Positions 43,356-52,225 of a stretch of 64,000 nucleotides of DNA are shown here, one piece after another (within the stretch, counting starts at the first letter, position 1; the number at the start of each line of letters is the position of its first letter). The stretch is taken from contig CAYMWF010000003.1 in NCBI GenBank assembly GCA_964394085.1, forward strand, positions 7,927-71,926, read 5' to 3'. The position numbers and the translations under genes are program-made. The notes below the pieces were generated by a model that worked only from the letters and a program-made list of their open reading frames with translations, did no database searches and was not told the origin of the DNA. The stretch comes from CAYMWF01 sp964394085 [NCBI: uncultured Gemmatimonadota bacterium] (lineage in GTDB: Bacteria; GCA-2686955; CAYMWF01).

Positions 43356-46300
43356 CTATTTTATTGCAGGCGGTGTATCGAGAACCGTCACGCTCACGAT
43401 AAATGTGTCACTCGCAAGCACCATTCCCGGATAATCTCCCAGTTTGTTGACGACTTCATATGTCCCTGTGGGAGCCCCGGTCGGAACGTTCATCGAAACG
43501 TCGGCCTCACCGGAAAAACCGGCAGGAAGATTCACGTTGGACGCAATCAGGAAATCAACACCATCAGTATCCTGAGCCTCGACCGTAACCCAGAAGTCGA
43601 CAGTTCTGGCCTCCCCGGAATTTGTTACAAATATGGTCCAGGAAGCAACATCCCCAGGATGGACGATGGAAGGTGAGTCGACTACCTCGAGGGTAACCTG
43701 GCCGGCACCCGAGATGACCTTAACATCGTCGATGTACCATCCTTCCTCGGTGACGTAGCCGTCAGTGCCGAAACGGAACCTGAAGTGAACCTCTCCCGAG
43801 TATGCAGAAACATCGAATGTTTCTTCTTCCCAGTTGACGTTACCCGAATAACACGGTGTGTCAGGTTCGAAAGGACTCGCCGGATTGCTCGTGATCTTGT
43901 AAGGGTATCCGCCTTCCGGCTCGATCTGGACCCAGGAAACACCGCTGTTCGTTGATATCTCTACTATGCCGCCGTCCCACGCGTAAACACCGGTATCCAG
44001 CTCGGCATCCATCCAGTGCCTGAACACGAGAGATGAATTCGTCCCCAGGGCGATCGCCGGAGTCACGAGACCCGCATCTACGTAGTCTTCATAATCCCCG
44101 AAGCCGGTGTCACCGCATTTCCAGGAATGGGTCGGAGAGTAGCTCCTTTGTGTCGAGAGGTGCCACTGGTCGATGTACCCCGATGAAACCGCGTAATGCT
44201 CCCAGTCTCCTTCCCCGCTTTCCATATCGTCGGAGAAGCCGCCGATATGTATCTTGAACTGACCGGTTGCGGAATAACCGTTATCCGTGGCGAATATTAT
44301 ATCTACCGTGGCAATATACCCGTCGGGTGTCCCTGGATCCGCTTCTACGCTGAATGCAGTAAGATTTTCAGCTTCACCACCACCGGCGATATCCGGGTAT
44401 GCGGCATCGGACAGGATGATCGAGAGATAGGGATCTGTCGTTGAAATACGGCCGCCCAGATCTTCTGCGATTCCGCTTCCCGAATTGGCAGCCGTCACGT
44501 AGAGGTCGGCGATCTCCCCGGGATCGAGTTTGCCGTCTCCGTTGCCGAACTTCACGTCGTCGATCCTGGCCCCGTCCGCGGATAGAACCGGGGCGTGCAG
44601 GACGATGGAGAAGGAACCGATCCAGGTGGAATCCACGCTGTCGCTGAACTCGATATCGAATGTCGCGGAATGTCCGTCGGTGCAATTATCATCCACGGTG
44701 CAGACGAATCCTGAAGCACCCCAGACAACCTCGTCCGGTAGAATCGTTCCGTAGGTTTCTGCGCCGTTATCCACAACGATTTCAGGATCGGTGGTTGTCA
44801 AGGACGCTTCAACGCCGTACGCGGCATCGGCGCCAAGGTTCTTGGCTGCGGACGAAATGACTATCGTTTCACCGTAATCGGCCATTCCATTTCCGTTGCC
44901 TCCCACGGTGTCGTCCAGCTCAGTTTCATGGAGTGCAATCCATGGTCCTTCGGGTGTGATCACCTCTATCGCGGCCTCGTAAGGCAGGCCGTTATGCCCT
45001 GTAACCGTGAGAAACATCGTACCGGGACTCAACGGCTCGATCGGCAGGGTCACCGTCCCAAGGCTGTTCGTGAATCCGTAAGTCAGAAATTCTCCGGTTT
45101 TGGCAAGGCAGACACGGGCTCCTTCCATGGTTCCGCCGCCAAGATTGACTTGAATCTCAACATTCTGCGGTCCCACTACAACGGCCGATGGGTGAGCCAC
45201 GCTGAATTCCGTCGGCAACAAGGTCCAGATGTCGGTCGCGGGATCGCCGAGCCATAAGTACATCCGGATATTGGTGTCTCCATATGTTCCATGTCCGTAA
45301 TGCACATCGATATTCGCCCAGTTCTCCACGTATCCGATGGTGTTGATCCCCTCGTCATAAACCGCCTTGAAAAGCCCCTTGTCGAATGTGTGATTCGCAT
45401 CCGTATAAGAAGGTTCCCAGGCGCCGAGGAAGGCTATTGAGGCATAATCCGCTTTCATGAAAGATTCAGCCAGGCAGTTGCTTCCGTAGCTGAGCTCCAT
45501 GTTGTTGCAGCATATGCTGAAACATACGAATGACATATCCTCGTTGTACATCTGGTTCACGTGAGTCGCAGTAAACGACCCTTCAGAACCCCAGCTCGAC
45601 CAGCTCGTCGCTGACCCGTGCCCACGGTAATTGACGATGCCCCTGCCATCGTTTACCGCGGCGACGACATCACTGTTGCCGGCCCCGGCGCCGCCGTACG
45701 CAGTATCGAAAATCGGCACCTGGATTGAGTAGGGGTATGTCCGGATCTCTTCACAGCACTGTGTGTACTTGCCCGGATACTGCTCCGAATGCGCCACGAG
45801 TATATTCTTCTCCGCCCAGTTGTCCGCGATGGACGGTGATTTCAGATAATCCATTATCTTGTCGAGCTGATGGGTCAGCTCCGCTGTATTATTGAAAGTA
45901 AGCCTTCCTATGGCCAGGTCGGCGAGATAGTCGGAGTTGCCACCGGGATCGACGCAGGAATACCATGAATCCGAATACGTATCGGACCAGTAGTGGGCCG
46001 GAACTTCATCGATATCGCCTACAAGCAGCACATATTCGAGTCCATCCGAGAAATAAAGGCTGGAAATGTAACTCTTGATGCCTGTGGAGGTACCTCCAAG
46101 ATCGTTAACATCAACCACTTCCAGCGGATATCCCATTTTCTGTCGCCATGTTACGAGCGGCTCGATTTCGTCGTAATACTGAGGCAGTGTGATTACCAGG
46201 TACTTGATCTCGCCGGCATCCAGCGACCCTCCACGATCTACAAGATGATCGTAATTCAAAACGCGTGTCCTGTAGAACTTATCAAGGTCGGGCGTTATGA

Positions 46301-46943
46301 AATGAGGCGTTGCCGTCACTGCGGCTCTGCCGTCAATGCCGCTTTCTTTCAGCCTGAGCTTCAACCGTGTATAAACCCGCGCTTTTTTCAACACCGGATT
46401 ATACAGAACCGGCGTTACCTCGAGGTTGGAAAGAACAAGGTCTCTCATTATCTCGGGTTCGCCGGTCGAAGCTACTGTCGCCGGATACCACGAATTATCC
46501 TGATAGACAGCCGGGTCGCGCCAGAATTCGGGAATTTCTCCTTCGAACGTCGGCATGGGAACCGGGCGGATGTCAAGGTTATCCAAAACGATATATTCTG
46601 ATTCGAGGACCTCGATCTCCGGTTTGAAACCCTTTGAGAGACCGATATATTCGCGTATTGCGGGAAGCGACGGCGCGCCGACATCTATCGTCGTCCCATA
46701 TCCCGGAAGAATAAGAAAATCCTCCGTCCCCGTATGGCTGCAGGATGGCTTTTGGGTCATCTCTATACCAGGCAGGATTATCTCGAGCTCCATACCGGTT
46801 TCGCTGCTGGAGATGATTTCAACAACGGGTTCTGTGACTCCCGGCGGACTGCCTGCGAAAGGAATCCAGGCAGCCGACGCTACACTCACCAGAACAAACA
46901 TAAAAACCGCGCTGAGAACGGGTGCGATAACTCTTGACTTCAT
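43356..46943 (-). CDS. C25 (gingipain-like) cysteine peptidase, multidomain secreted
   Basis: This 1195-residue exported protease has a signal peptide (1-24) and a propeptide-like region to about 245. The peptidase domain (about 245-590) begins YLVITLPQYYDEIEPLVTWR. It contains catalytic His442 in NYRGHGSATSW and a Cys at 478/479 in FSICCNNMEL. Ig-like domains follow, then a jelly-roll/MAM-type domain (about 935-1085, starting DDMESGEGDWEHY and ending GWYIDDVKV). A C-terminal beta-sandwich (about 1088-1195) resembles the module in other proteins here. Gingipains leave the cell by T9SS, but no typical T9SS tail is seen here. GGGAG precedes the ATG. Confidence 0.92.
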   Translation of the reverse strand: MKSRVIAPVLSAVFMFVLVSVASAAWIPFAGSPPGVTEPVVEIISSSETGMELEIILPGIEMTQKPSCSHTGTEDFLILPGYGTTIDVGAPSLPAIREYIGLSKGFKPEIEVLESEYIVLDNLDIRPVPMPTFEGEIPEFWRDPAVYQDNSWYPATVASTGEPEIMRDLVLSNLEVTPVLYNPVLKKARVYTRLKLRLKESGIDGRAAVTATPHFITPDLDKFYRTRVLNYDHLVDRGGSLDAGEIKYLVITLPQYYDEIEPLVTWRQKMGYPLEVVDVNDLGGTSTGIKSYISSLYFSDGLEYVLLVGDIDEVPAHYWSDTYSDSWYSCVDPGGNSDYLADLAIGRLTFNNTAELTHQLDKIMDYLKSPSIADNWAEKNILVAHSEQYPGKYTQCCEEIRTYPYSIQVPIFDTAYGGAGAGNSDVVAAVNDGRGIVNYRGHGSATSWSSWGSEGSFTATHVNQMYNEDMSFVCFSICCNNMELSYGSNCLAESFMKADYASIAFLGAWEPSYTDANHTFDKGLFKAVYDEGINTIGYVENWANIDVHYGHGTYGDTNIRMYLWLGDPATDIWTLLPTEFSVAHPSAVVVGPQNVEIQVNLGGGTMEGARVCLAKTGEFLTYGFTNSLGTVTLPIEPLSPGTMFLTVTGHNGLPYEAAIEVITPEGPWIALHETELDDTVGGNGNGMADYGETIVISSAAKNLGADAAYGVEASLTTTDPEIVVDNGAETYGTILPDEVVWGASGFVCTVDDNCTDGHSATFDIEFSDSVDSTWIGSFSIVLHAPVLSADGARIDDVKFGNGDGKLDPGEIADLYVTAANSGSGIAEDLGGRISTTDPYLSIILSDAAYPDIAGGGEAENLTAFSVEADPGTPDGYIATVDIIFATDNGYSATGQFKIHIGGFSDDMESGEGDWEHYAVSSGYIDQWHLSTQRSYSPTHSWKCGDTGFGDYEDYVDAGLVTPAIALGTNSSLVFRHWMDAELDTGVYAWDGGIVEISTNSGVSWVQIEPEGGYPYKITSNPASPFEPDTPCYSGNVNWEEETFDVSAYSGEVHFRFRFGTDGYVTEEGWYIDDVKVISGAGQVTLEVVDSPSIVHPGDVASWTIFVTNSGEARTVDFWVTVEAQDTDGVDFLIASNVNLPAGFSGEADVSMNVPTGAPTGTYEVVNKLGDYPGMVLASDTFIVSVTVLDTPPAIK

Positions 46944-47032
46944 AACAGACTCCCTTTTCGATTGCGAAGGATAACTTTTCCTATCTCGTACCGAAACGGA
47001 CGGAGGGAATCCCCCCCGGGCATTACAGAAGA

Positions 47033-47060
47033 ATTATAACCATGTCCTGAGAATTTGCAA
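47033..47060 (-). promoter_or_regulatory. Promoter of the C25 peptidase gene
   Basis: On the minus strand TTGCAA (47060-47055), a 16-bp spacer and a perfect TATAAT (47038-47033) lie about 90 bp before the start at 46943. The peptidase therefore probably has its own promoter and is not read only from the S8 gene upstream. Confidence 0.6.
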
Positions 47061-47139
47061 AGCTGGTTATCCGATACGGAACCCCGATTAAATCCGATAT
47101 ATAAACGGGAAAACTTGCCGGCGCGAAAAGAATCATGTG

Positions 47140-49215
47140 CTATTTCAGCAGCACGATCCGTAAGTTTTCTATCATGCTGCCGCTTTCGAAACGGCAGAAG
47201 TAAACGCCCGATGCAGCTTCCCCACCGGATTCGGTCTCACCGTGCCAGCAGATAACGTATTTACCCGGTTCCCTGACGCCATCAAGAAGGACCTTCACCA
47301 GTCGTCCGGCAGAATCGTAAACCGCGAGTCGGACAGGCAATAATCGAGTATCACCCGCATCCTGACGCGGAGTGAGCACAAACTCAATAACCGTGGAGGG
47401 ATTACACGGATTAGGGTATATACCGAGAATGTTCTCTGCTTGATCCCGAACCGGAAAGTCCTCGTCACCAGCGGGATCAACGGTACCCAGCTCCCACCCT
47501 ATTGCTGCTCCGACGTCTATCACCCCCCAGCCGAAATCATTGTTCGGATTGCCGGCATTATCCGCGGTTTCCATTAATGCCCGCCGCACATCCTCGGGTT
47601 TCCAGTCTGGATGGGCCTGCAGGACGAGCGCGGCCGCACCGGCAATGAGCGGTGTCGACAGAGAGGTGCCGTTTACCTGGATATAGGACTCTTCGTCATA
47701 GGGATATGCGCAGGATGTAAGATACCCGCGGGCGCAGACTTCCGGTTTGATCCTGCCGTCCGCGGCCGGACCAGGAGAGCTGAAATAAGCCAGATCACCC
47801 AGAGAATCCACCGCTCCGACCGCTATCACGCTGTCTGCGTCGGCGGGAGTGATGATGTGATCCCAGTCGGAGTCCCGCTCATTCCCCGCGGCGGTAACTA
47901 CGAGAAGACCTTTGGCAGCCGCGATGTCGGTCGCAATCGCGGTTACGGTAGTCTCGCCGTCGAGATCATCGAACTCGTACCAATCTGTATATCCGAGAGA
48001 GCTCGATACTATGTCGGCGCCCATGCTGTCGGCCCATTCCAGCCCCTCAACCCACCAGTCTTCCTCCACGGGTTCCTCCATCACGATGCTCTCCGTCTTC
48101 GCCAGCAGGAAGGAGGCTCTGAATGCAGGTGCGATATATTTACCCGGTTCGTAACCTCCTGCGGTGCACATAGTGATCGAACCGTGAAACGGCTGGGAAT
48201 AATCGTCCTGGAGCGGATCGTAGGAGGTATCTCCGTCGTCGTTGATGAAATCCCATTCGGCCAGGACCTGCTGGGCCGCAATGGCCGGGTGATCCCTGAG
48301 ATATCCTGTATCGAGCATGCAGATGACAACTCCCGAACCGTTGATGCCGAAACGATGAACCGCGGGAATTCCCAGTTGCTGCAGCTGGTGATACGAATAA
48401 TTGTAGTCGCTCGAATCCGGAGGTGAAACCGGAATTGACCGAACCTGGGGCTCCAGACCTTTTCCACCAGCCGGTTTTCCACCTGCGTCGGGTCGACCAT
48501 CAGGAAAAAGTCCGTACTTGAATGGGTACCGATTCTCCGGCTTTCGGGCGGAAGGTCTGGCAAGATCCACCCTGTCTACGAAATCAAAAGAGACAACAGC
48601 AGGCAGCATGTCGAACGCACAGGTGACTGAAACCGCGTTGAGCCATCTTGATGTGGCCCGGTGTGTAACTCCAACTGAAACAAGCGCATCCAGATAAGGA
48701 GCGTACACAGGGAGATCAAGATGATCGAAGGGCTCTCCTCCCCCTCTCTTTATCCGCCTGGACACAGTACGATCAGGATATCTGTCGGACACAGAAGCCA
48801 GTGCTGAATATGTATCCCTTTCCGTCGGAAGACCCTTATCCGAGAAATAGATCCAGAACACGGTTTCATCATCTGTATCTTCCGCAAGCAGCGCGTATTC
48901 ACGAACCTGCCGAGTCAGTTTATGAAGTGATGAATCGGAATCAGGCGAGGCCTTCTTTAGCAACTCCTGCCCCAGGGGAGCGGCGCAGGTTTCGGATACG
49001 GCGAATCCTGAAATCAAAAAAATGAAACCCGTGAGAAATATAATACTTTTTGTCAGATTTAATAAATCCACTTGTCGATATTTGACTATCAATCTTTCAT
49101 CTTCCCGGTCGAGAAGTTCCGTCCCCTGTGCCGATTTCTGTCCGCTACACTCATGAAATGGGGCATTTGAGGTGCTTCGCCGGTCCGGATTTCGTTGAAG
49201 TCCGCGTATAAACAT
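47140..49215 (-). CDS. S8 family subtilisin-like peptidase with T9SS C-terminal sorting domain
   Basis: This serine protease of up to 691 residues has its catalytic triad at Asp302 (MLDTGYLRDHP), His344 (QPFHGSITM) and Ser518 (NGTSLSTPLIAG). The C-terminal 95 residues (ILGIYPNPCNPSTVIEF, then SGVYFCRFESG and a final IVLLK) are a type A T9SS sorting domain, so it is secreted and surface-attached by that route. The start is uncertain. ATG 49215 has a purine-rich site but puts about 55 polar residues before the hydrophobic signal segment (SIIFLTGFIFLISGF). TTG 49092 or GTG 49071 would give a normal signal peptide. Confidence 0.88.
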   Translation of the reverse strand: MFIRGLQRNPDRRSTSNAPFHECSGQKSAQGTELLDREDERLIVKYRQVDLLNLTKSIIFLTGFIFLISGFAVSETCAAPLGQELLKKASPDSDSSLHKLTRQVREYALLAEDTDDETVFWIYFSDKGLPTERDTYSALASVSDRYPDRTVSRRIKRGGGEPFDHLDLPVYAPYLDALVSVGVTHRATSRWLNAVSVTCAFDMLPAVVSFDFVDRVDLARPSARKPENRYPFKYGLFPDGRPDAGGKPAGGKGLEPQVRSIPVSPPDSSDYNYSYHQLQQLGIPAVHRFGINGSGVVICMLDTGYLRDHPAIAAQQVLAEWDFINDDGDTSYDPLQDDYSQPFHGSITMCTAGGYEPGKYIAPAFRASFLLAKTESIVMEEPVEEDWWVEGLEWADSMGADIVSSSLGYTDWYEFDDLDGETTVTAIATDIAAAKGLLVVTAAGNERDSDWDHIITPADADSVIAVGAVDSLGDLAYFSSPGPAADGRIKPEVCARGYLTSCAYPYDEESYIQVNGTSLSTPLIAGAAALVLQAHPDWKPEDVRRALMETADNAGNPNNDFGWGVIDVGAAIGWELGTVDPAGDEDFPVRDQAENILGIYPNPCNPSTVIEFVLTPRQDAGDTRLLPVRLAVYDSAGRLVKVLLDGVREPGKYVICWHGETESGGEAASGVYFCRFESGSMIENLRIVLLK

Positions 49216-49300
49216 GCTTCCGCCCTTTCAAAAATTGTACACATGATTCAATATTATTCAGGATGAATTCTGAAATCAAGCAGTGAACGATTTACCAGGA

Positions 49301-49335
49301 GCAATAAAAAAGGAGCTGCATCGAAACAGCTCCTT
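49301..49335 (-). terminator. Intrinsic terminator of the propeller gene
   Basis: Read on the minus strand, AAGGAGCTG (49335-49327) pairs with CAGCTCCTT (49318-49310) around an 8-nt loop, and a T-rich run (49310-49305) follows. It begins 22 bp after the stop of the 49358 gene. Confidence 0.85.
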
Positions 49336-49357
49336 CAATAACAGGTTAGAGATGCTG

Positions 49358-50458
49358 CTATTCAGAGATAAACATTAAAGACCCCGAATTCATATCGTAG
49401 AAACTCACAGCCAGTGAATTGGCTGTTCGAAATCCGAGCGAAGGGAAAAACCCCGTCGGACATTGGTCATAAAGAGTGTATGTCTTCCATGTATATCCTG
49501 ACAGCTTGGCAAGCTTCAACGCGATGTTTTCCGCATCGAAGTATACTATATAGGAATCGTTGAATTTAACCTCGATGTCGGTATCCTGCCCGATGAAGCC
49601 GACCTGCTGAGCAGCAGTAATTGCCCATCCCGTACCATTGAATGCCGCATGCATCAAGTCATAATCGATCGCATTGAAATAGCTGATGCGTTCATATCCG
49701 TAGTTGTCGAGCGCGAGTGAAGCCCATTTGCCGGAATCTCCGGTCGGATCAACGACAGTTTTCGTCCATGAGCTGAAAGATTTTCTGGCCAGTTTAAGAT
49801 CGCCATTCGTCGCATCGTAATAAGCGATGTGAGGTTTTTCCTGGTTGTCCAGCCGTAAAGATGCATATTGTCCGACGTCACCGGCATCATCCACGGTCTC
49901 GATATCGAATCCGCCGCCGTTCCAGGATGCGTATTTCAGAGCACCGGCTGTTGCGTCATAGTACGCGATACCGATATCACCGCTTCTTGAATCGAGACTG
50001 GCGTACGAACCGACGTCCCCATATGAATCAATAACTGAAACTACTGGTACGTTGTCAACTACCTGCATATACTTGAGATCACCGTTTGTCGCATCGTAGT
50101 AGGCCACAATAGGCATTCCGACGGCATCAAAGCCCAGGGAGGAGTACATCCCAACATCACCTATCTCGTCGATGACCATTGTAACGACGGAAAGGCCGGC
50201 CTGATATGCCAGTTTCAGATTTTTGTTTACTGAATCATAATAAGAAATAAAAATCCTGTTTCCTGATGAGCCGAGCGATGAATAGAGCCCTACACCGCCT
50301 GTGTCGATCACCGTCTGAAAGTCGGTTCCACCATCGTAATCGGAAGGCAATCCAGAGTACTCGACCGTATCGCGAATATCAGCGGCACTCACGTTCGACA
50401 ATACGAAAAACATCAAAAACAGCGCGGACAGGTGTTTAGCAGTAACTGATAACGCCAT
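49358..50458 (-). CDS. Secreted seven-repeat beta-propeller protein
   Basis: This 366-residue exported protein starts at ATG 50458, with GGGAGG five bases upstream; a start at 50497 would add 13 polar residues. The signal peptide ends near NVSAADIRD. The mature chain is built of seven repeats of about 46-47 residues with the pattern VIDxxGDVGxYxSL...IxYYDATNGDLKYA. This is typical of sialidase-like or BNR-type propellers, but the Asp-box SxDxGxTW is absent and no catalytic site is visible. Function is probably ligand binding. A strong terminator follows, so it is a single-gene unit. Confidence 0.85.
   Translation of the reverse strand: MALSVTAKHLSALFLMFFVLSNVSAADIRDTVEYSGLPSDYDGGTDFQTVIDTGGVGLYSSLGSSGNRIFISYYDSVNKNLKLAYQAGLSVVTMVIDEIGDVGMYSSLGFDAVGMPIVAYYDATNGDLKYMQVVDNVPVVSVIDSYGDVGSYASLDSRSGDIGIAYYDATAGALKYASWNGGGFDIETVDDAGDVGQYASLRLDNQEKPHIAYYDATNGDLKLARKSFSSWTKTVVDPTGDSGKWASLALDNYGYERISYFNAIDYDLMHAAFNGTGWAITAAQQVGFIGQDTDIEVKFNDSYIVYFDAENIALKLAKLSGYTWKTYTLYDQCPTGFFPSLGFRTANSLAVSFYDMNSGSLMFISE
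49361..50326 (-). repeat. Seven tandem ~140-bp repeats encoding propeller blades
   Basis: Seven copies are countable in the protein. Copies 1 to 5 keep DxxGDxGxYxSL and YYDATNGDLK well; copies 6 and 7 are diverged (QVGFIGQDTDI, DQCPTGFFPSL). They are unrelated in sequence to the 55-residue repeats of the phosphoesterase. Confidence 0.8.
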
Positions 50459-50674
50459 GGCTACCTCCCAAGTGTCGGTATTGAAAGTTTGTGTCAAGAT
50501 ATATACAGAACATGAAACACTCCAAAAGAGACGCTAATACTTGTTCTATCGCCATATTATATTCTAAAATCGTCCTCCTTTCAATGTTTCACTTCAAAAA
50601 CATTTAAATTAATGCCATTTAGATCAGCTTAAAATCCAACCCGGGAAGAGTGTATATTCTTCAATCAAACACTA

Positions 50675-50703
50675 TTGTTCTGGAAATACGCGTGTGATAG
50701 ACT
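50675..50703 (+). promoter_or_regulatory. Promoter of pepD
   Basis: TTGTTC (50675-50680), a 17-bp spacer and TAGACT (50698-50703) lie about 60 bp before the pepD start. A small hairpin TTCTCC/GGAGAA (50709-50726) is in the leader. The rest of the 304-bp divergent gap 50459-50762 holds AT-rich DNA and no gene. Confidence 0.55.
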
Positions 50704-50762
50704 GCCGCTTCTCCTTTTCCGGAGAAAACACGATATTAAAAACAAGCAGATTGGAGCGTTAA

Positions 50763-52217
50763 ATGTCTGAAATGAAAAATCTCGAGCCGCAGAACGTTTG
50801 GTCGCATTTTGAAACGATCTGCGGAATTCCGCATCCATCCCGGCATGAAGAAGAACTGGCCGAATATATAATGGATCATGCATCCTCAACGGGAAACAAA
50901 TCGTTTCGAGATAAAACCGGCAATGTGATCGTCCACGTTCCAGCCTCACCCGGAAGAGAGGACGATCGCTCTCTGATTCTCCAGGGGCATCTGGATATGG
51001 TTCCCGTGGCTGCGGAAGGAATCACACACGATTTTAATACGACACCTATTGAACCGTACGTGGACGGCAACCTGGTCAGAGCCCGGGGCACAACGCTAGG
51101 TGCCGATAACGGAATCGGCGTCGCGATGATGCTGGCCTTGCTCGACGGAGACAAGCCGCATGGTCCGCTCGAACTGCTTTTCACGGTAAACGAGGAAGCC
51201 GGCATGACGGGCGCACGGGGAGTAGGAACCGATTATCTTTCGGCGAAACACCTTATCAATCTTGACACAGAGGAGTGGGGGGAAATCTATGTATCCTGTG
51301 CAGGAGGAGCCGACTCGATCGTGACGCTGGATCTACAACGTGAAACGACTCCCGTAACCGATCGGCTGGCGCGCCTCACGGTGAGCGGCCTCAAGGGCGG
51401 TCACTCGGGTATCGATATCAACCTGGGTCGAGGTAACGCAATAAAGATAGCAGCACGTTTCCTGGATAATTGCTCCGGGAAAATCCCGTTCAAGCTTGTA
51501 AGCATGGATGGGGGTGTAAAAAGAAATTCGATACCGGGCAGAGCTGAGGCTGTAGTAGCTCTAAGCGCAGGGGACTTCGAAGAGTTCGCCGCCGAGGCCG
51601 AGTCCTTTTCATCGATAATCATGAATGAACTCGGAAATGCAGAGCCCGGTTTCATGATCTCCGTAACCCGGCTGGGGCCTGATTCTGAAAAACTGCCGTT
51701 AACCCGGTCATCCGCTCAGAACTTCCTCAACCTGGTTCTCGCTCTCCCGAACGGCCTTGTCGCCATGAGCACCGAAGTCGAAGGACTGGTGGAAACATCG
51801 GTCAATCTCGGCGTGCTCGAAACCGACTCCTCACGAGCCTCCGCCGTTCTGCTTACGAGATCTTCGATTTCATCCGCCATGGATGCCGTCAAGAGCCAGA
51901 TCAGAGCCTGTTCAATCATGGCCGGGGCGAAATTGGAGGAGCCGGAAGGATATCCGGGCTGGAAACCTAATATGGATTCCGAACTTCTGAAAATCGCCGC
52001 GGATGTTTTCATAAAGCTCCACGGAAAGGAACCGGCGATAAAGGCTGTTCACGCCGGATTGGAATGCGGTCTGTTCAGCGAGCGGTTACCCGGTGTGGAC
52101 ATGATCTCGATAGGTCCGGATATGCAGAATGTTCATTCACCGGATGAACAGCTCAGTATTCCATCCGTAAAAATATTCTTCGAGTATCTTGAAGACCTTA
52201 TCTCCGAGTTTCACTAA
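50763..52217 (+). CDS. pepD: Aminoacyl-histidine dipeptidase (M20C)
   Basis: This 484-residue cytoplasmic zinc dipeptidase cleaves Xaa-His dipeptides such as carnosine; family members also act on other dipeptides. Metal ligands lie in LQGHLDMVP (His and Asp), TLGADNGIGVA, TVNEEAGMTGARG and NLDTEEWGEIYVSCAGG, with a final His in VHAGLECGLF. The length and motif order match PepD of Gram-negative bacteria. GGAG precedes the ATG by 6 nt. The glycosyltransferase gene follows 8 bp after the stop, so the two are probably co-transcribed though functionally unrelated. Confidence 0.95.
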   Translation: MSEMKNLEPQNVWSHFETICGIPHPSRHEEELAEYIMDHASSTGNKSFRDKTGNVIVHVPASPGREDDRSLILQGHLDMVPVAAEGITHDFNTTPIEPYVDGNLVRARGTTLGADNGIGVAMMLALLDGDKPHGPLELLFTVNEEAGMTGARGVGTDYLSAKHLINLDTEEWGEIYVSCAGGADSIVTLDLQRETTPVTDRLARLTVSGLKGGHSGIDINLGRGNAIKIAARFLDNCSGKIPFKLVSMDGGVKRNSIPGRAEAVVALSAGDFEEFAAEAESFSSIIMNELGNAEPGFMISVTRLGPDSEKLPLTRSSAQNFLNLVLALPNGLVAMSTEVEGLVETSVNLGVLETDSSRASAVLLTRSSISSAMDAVKSQIRACSIMAGAKLEEPEGYPGWKPNMDSELLKIAADVFIKLHGKEPAIKAVHAGLECGLFSERLPGVDMISIGPDMQNVHSPDEQLSIPSVKIFFEYLEDLISEFH

Positions 52218-52225
52218 TTCATACT

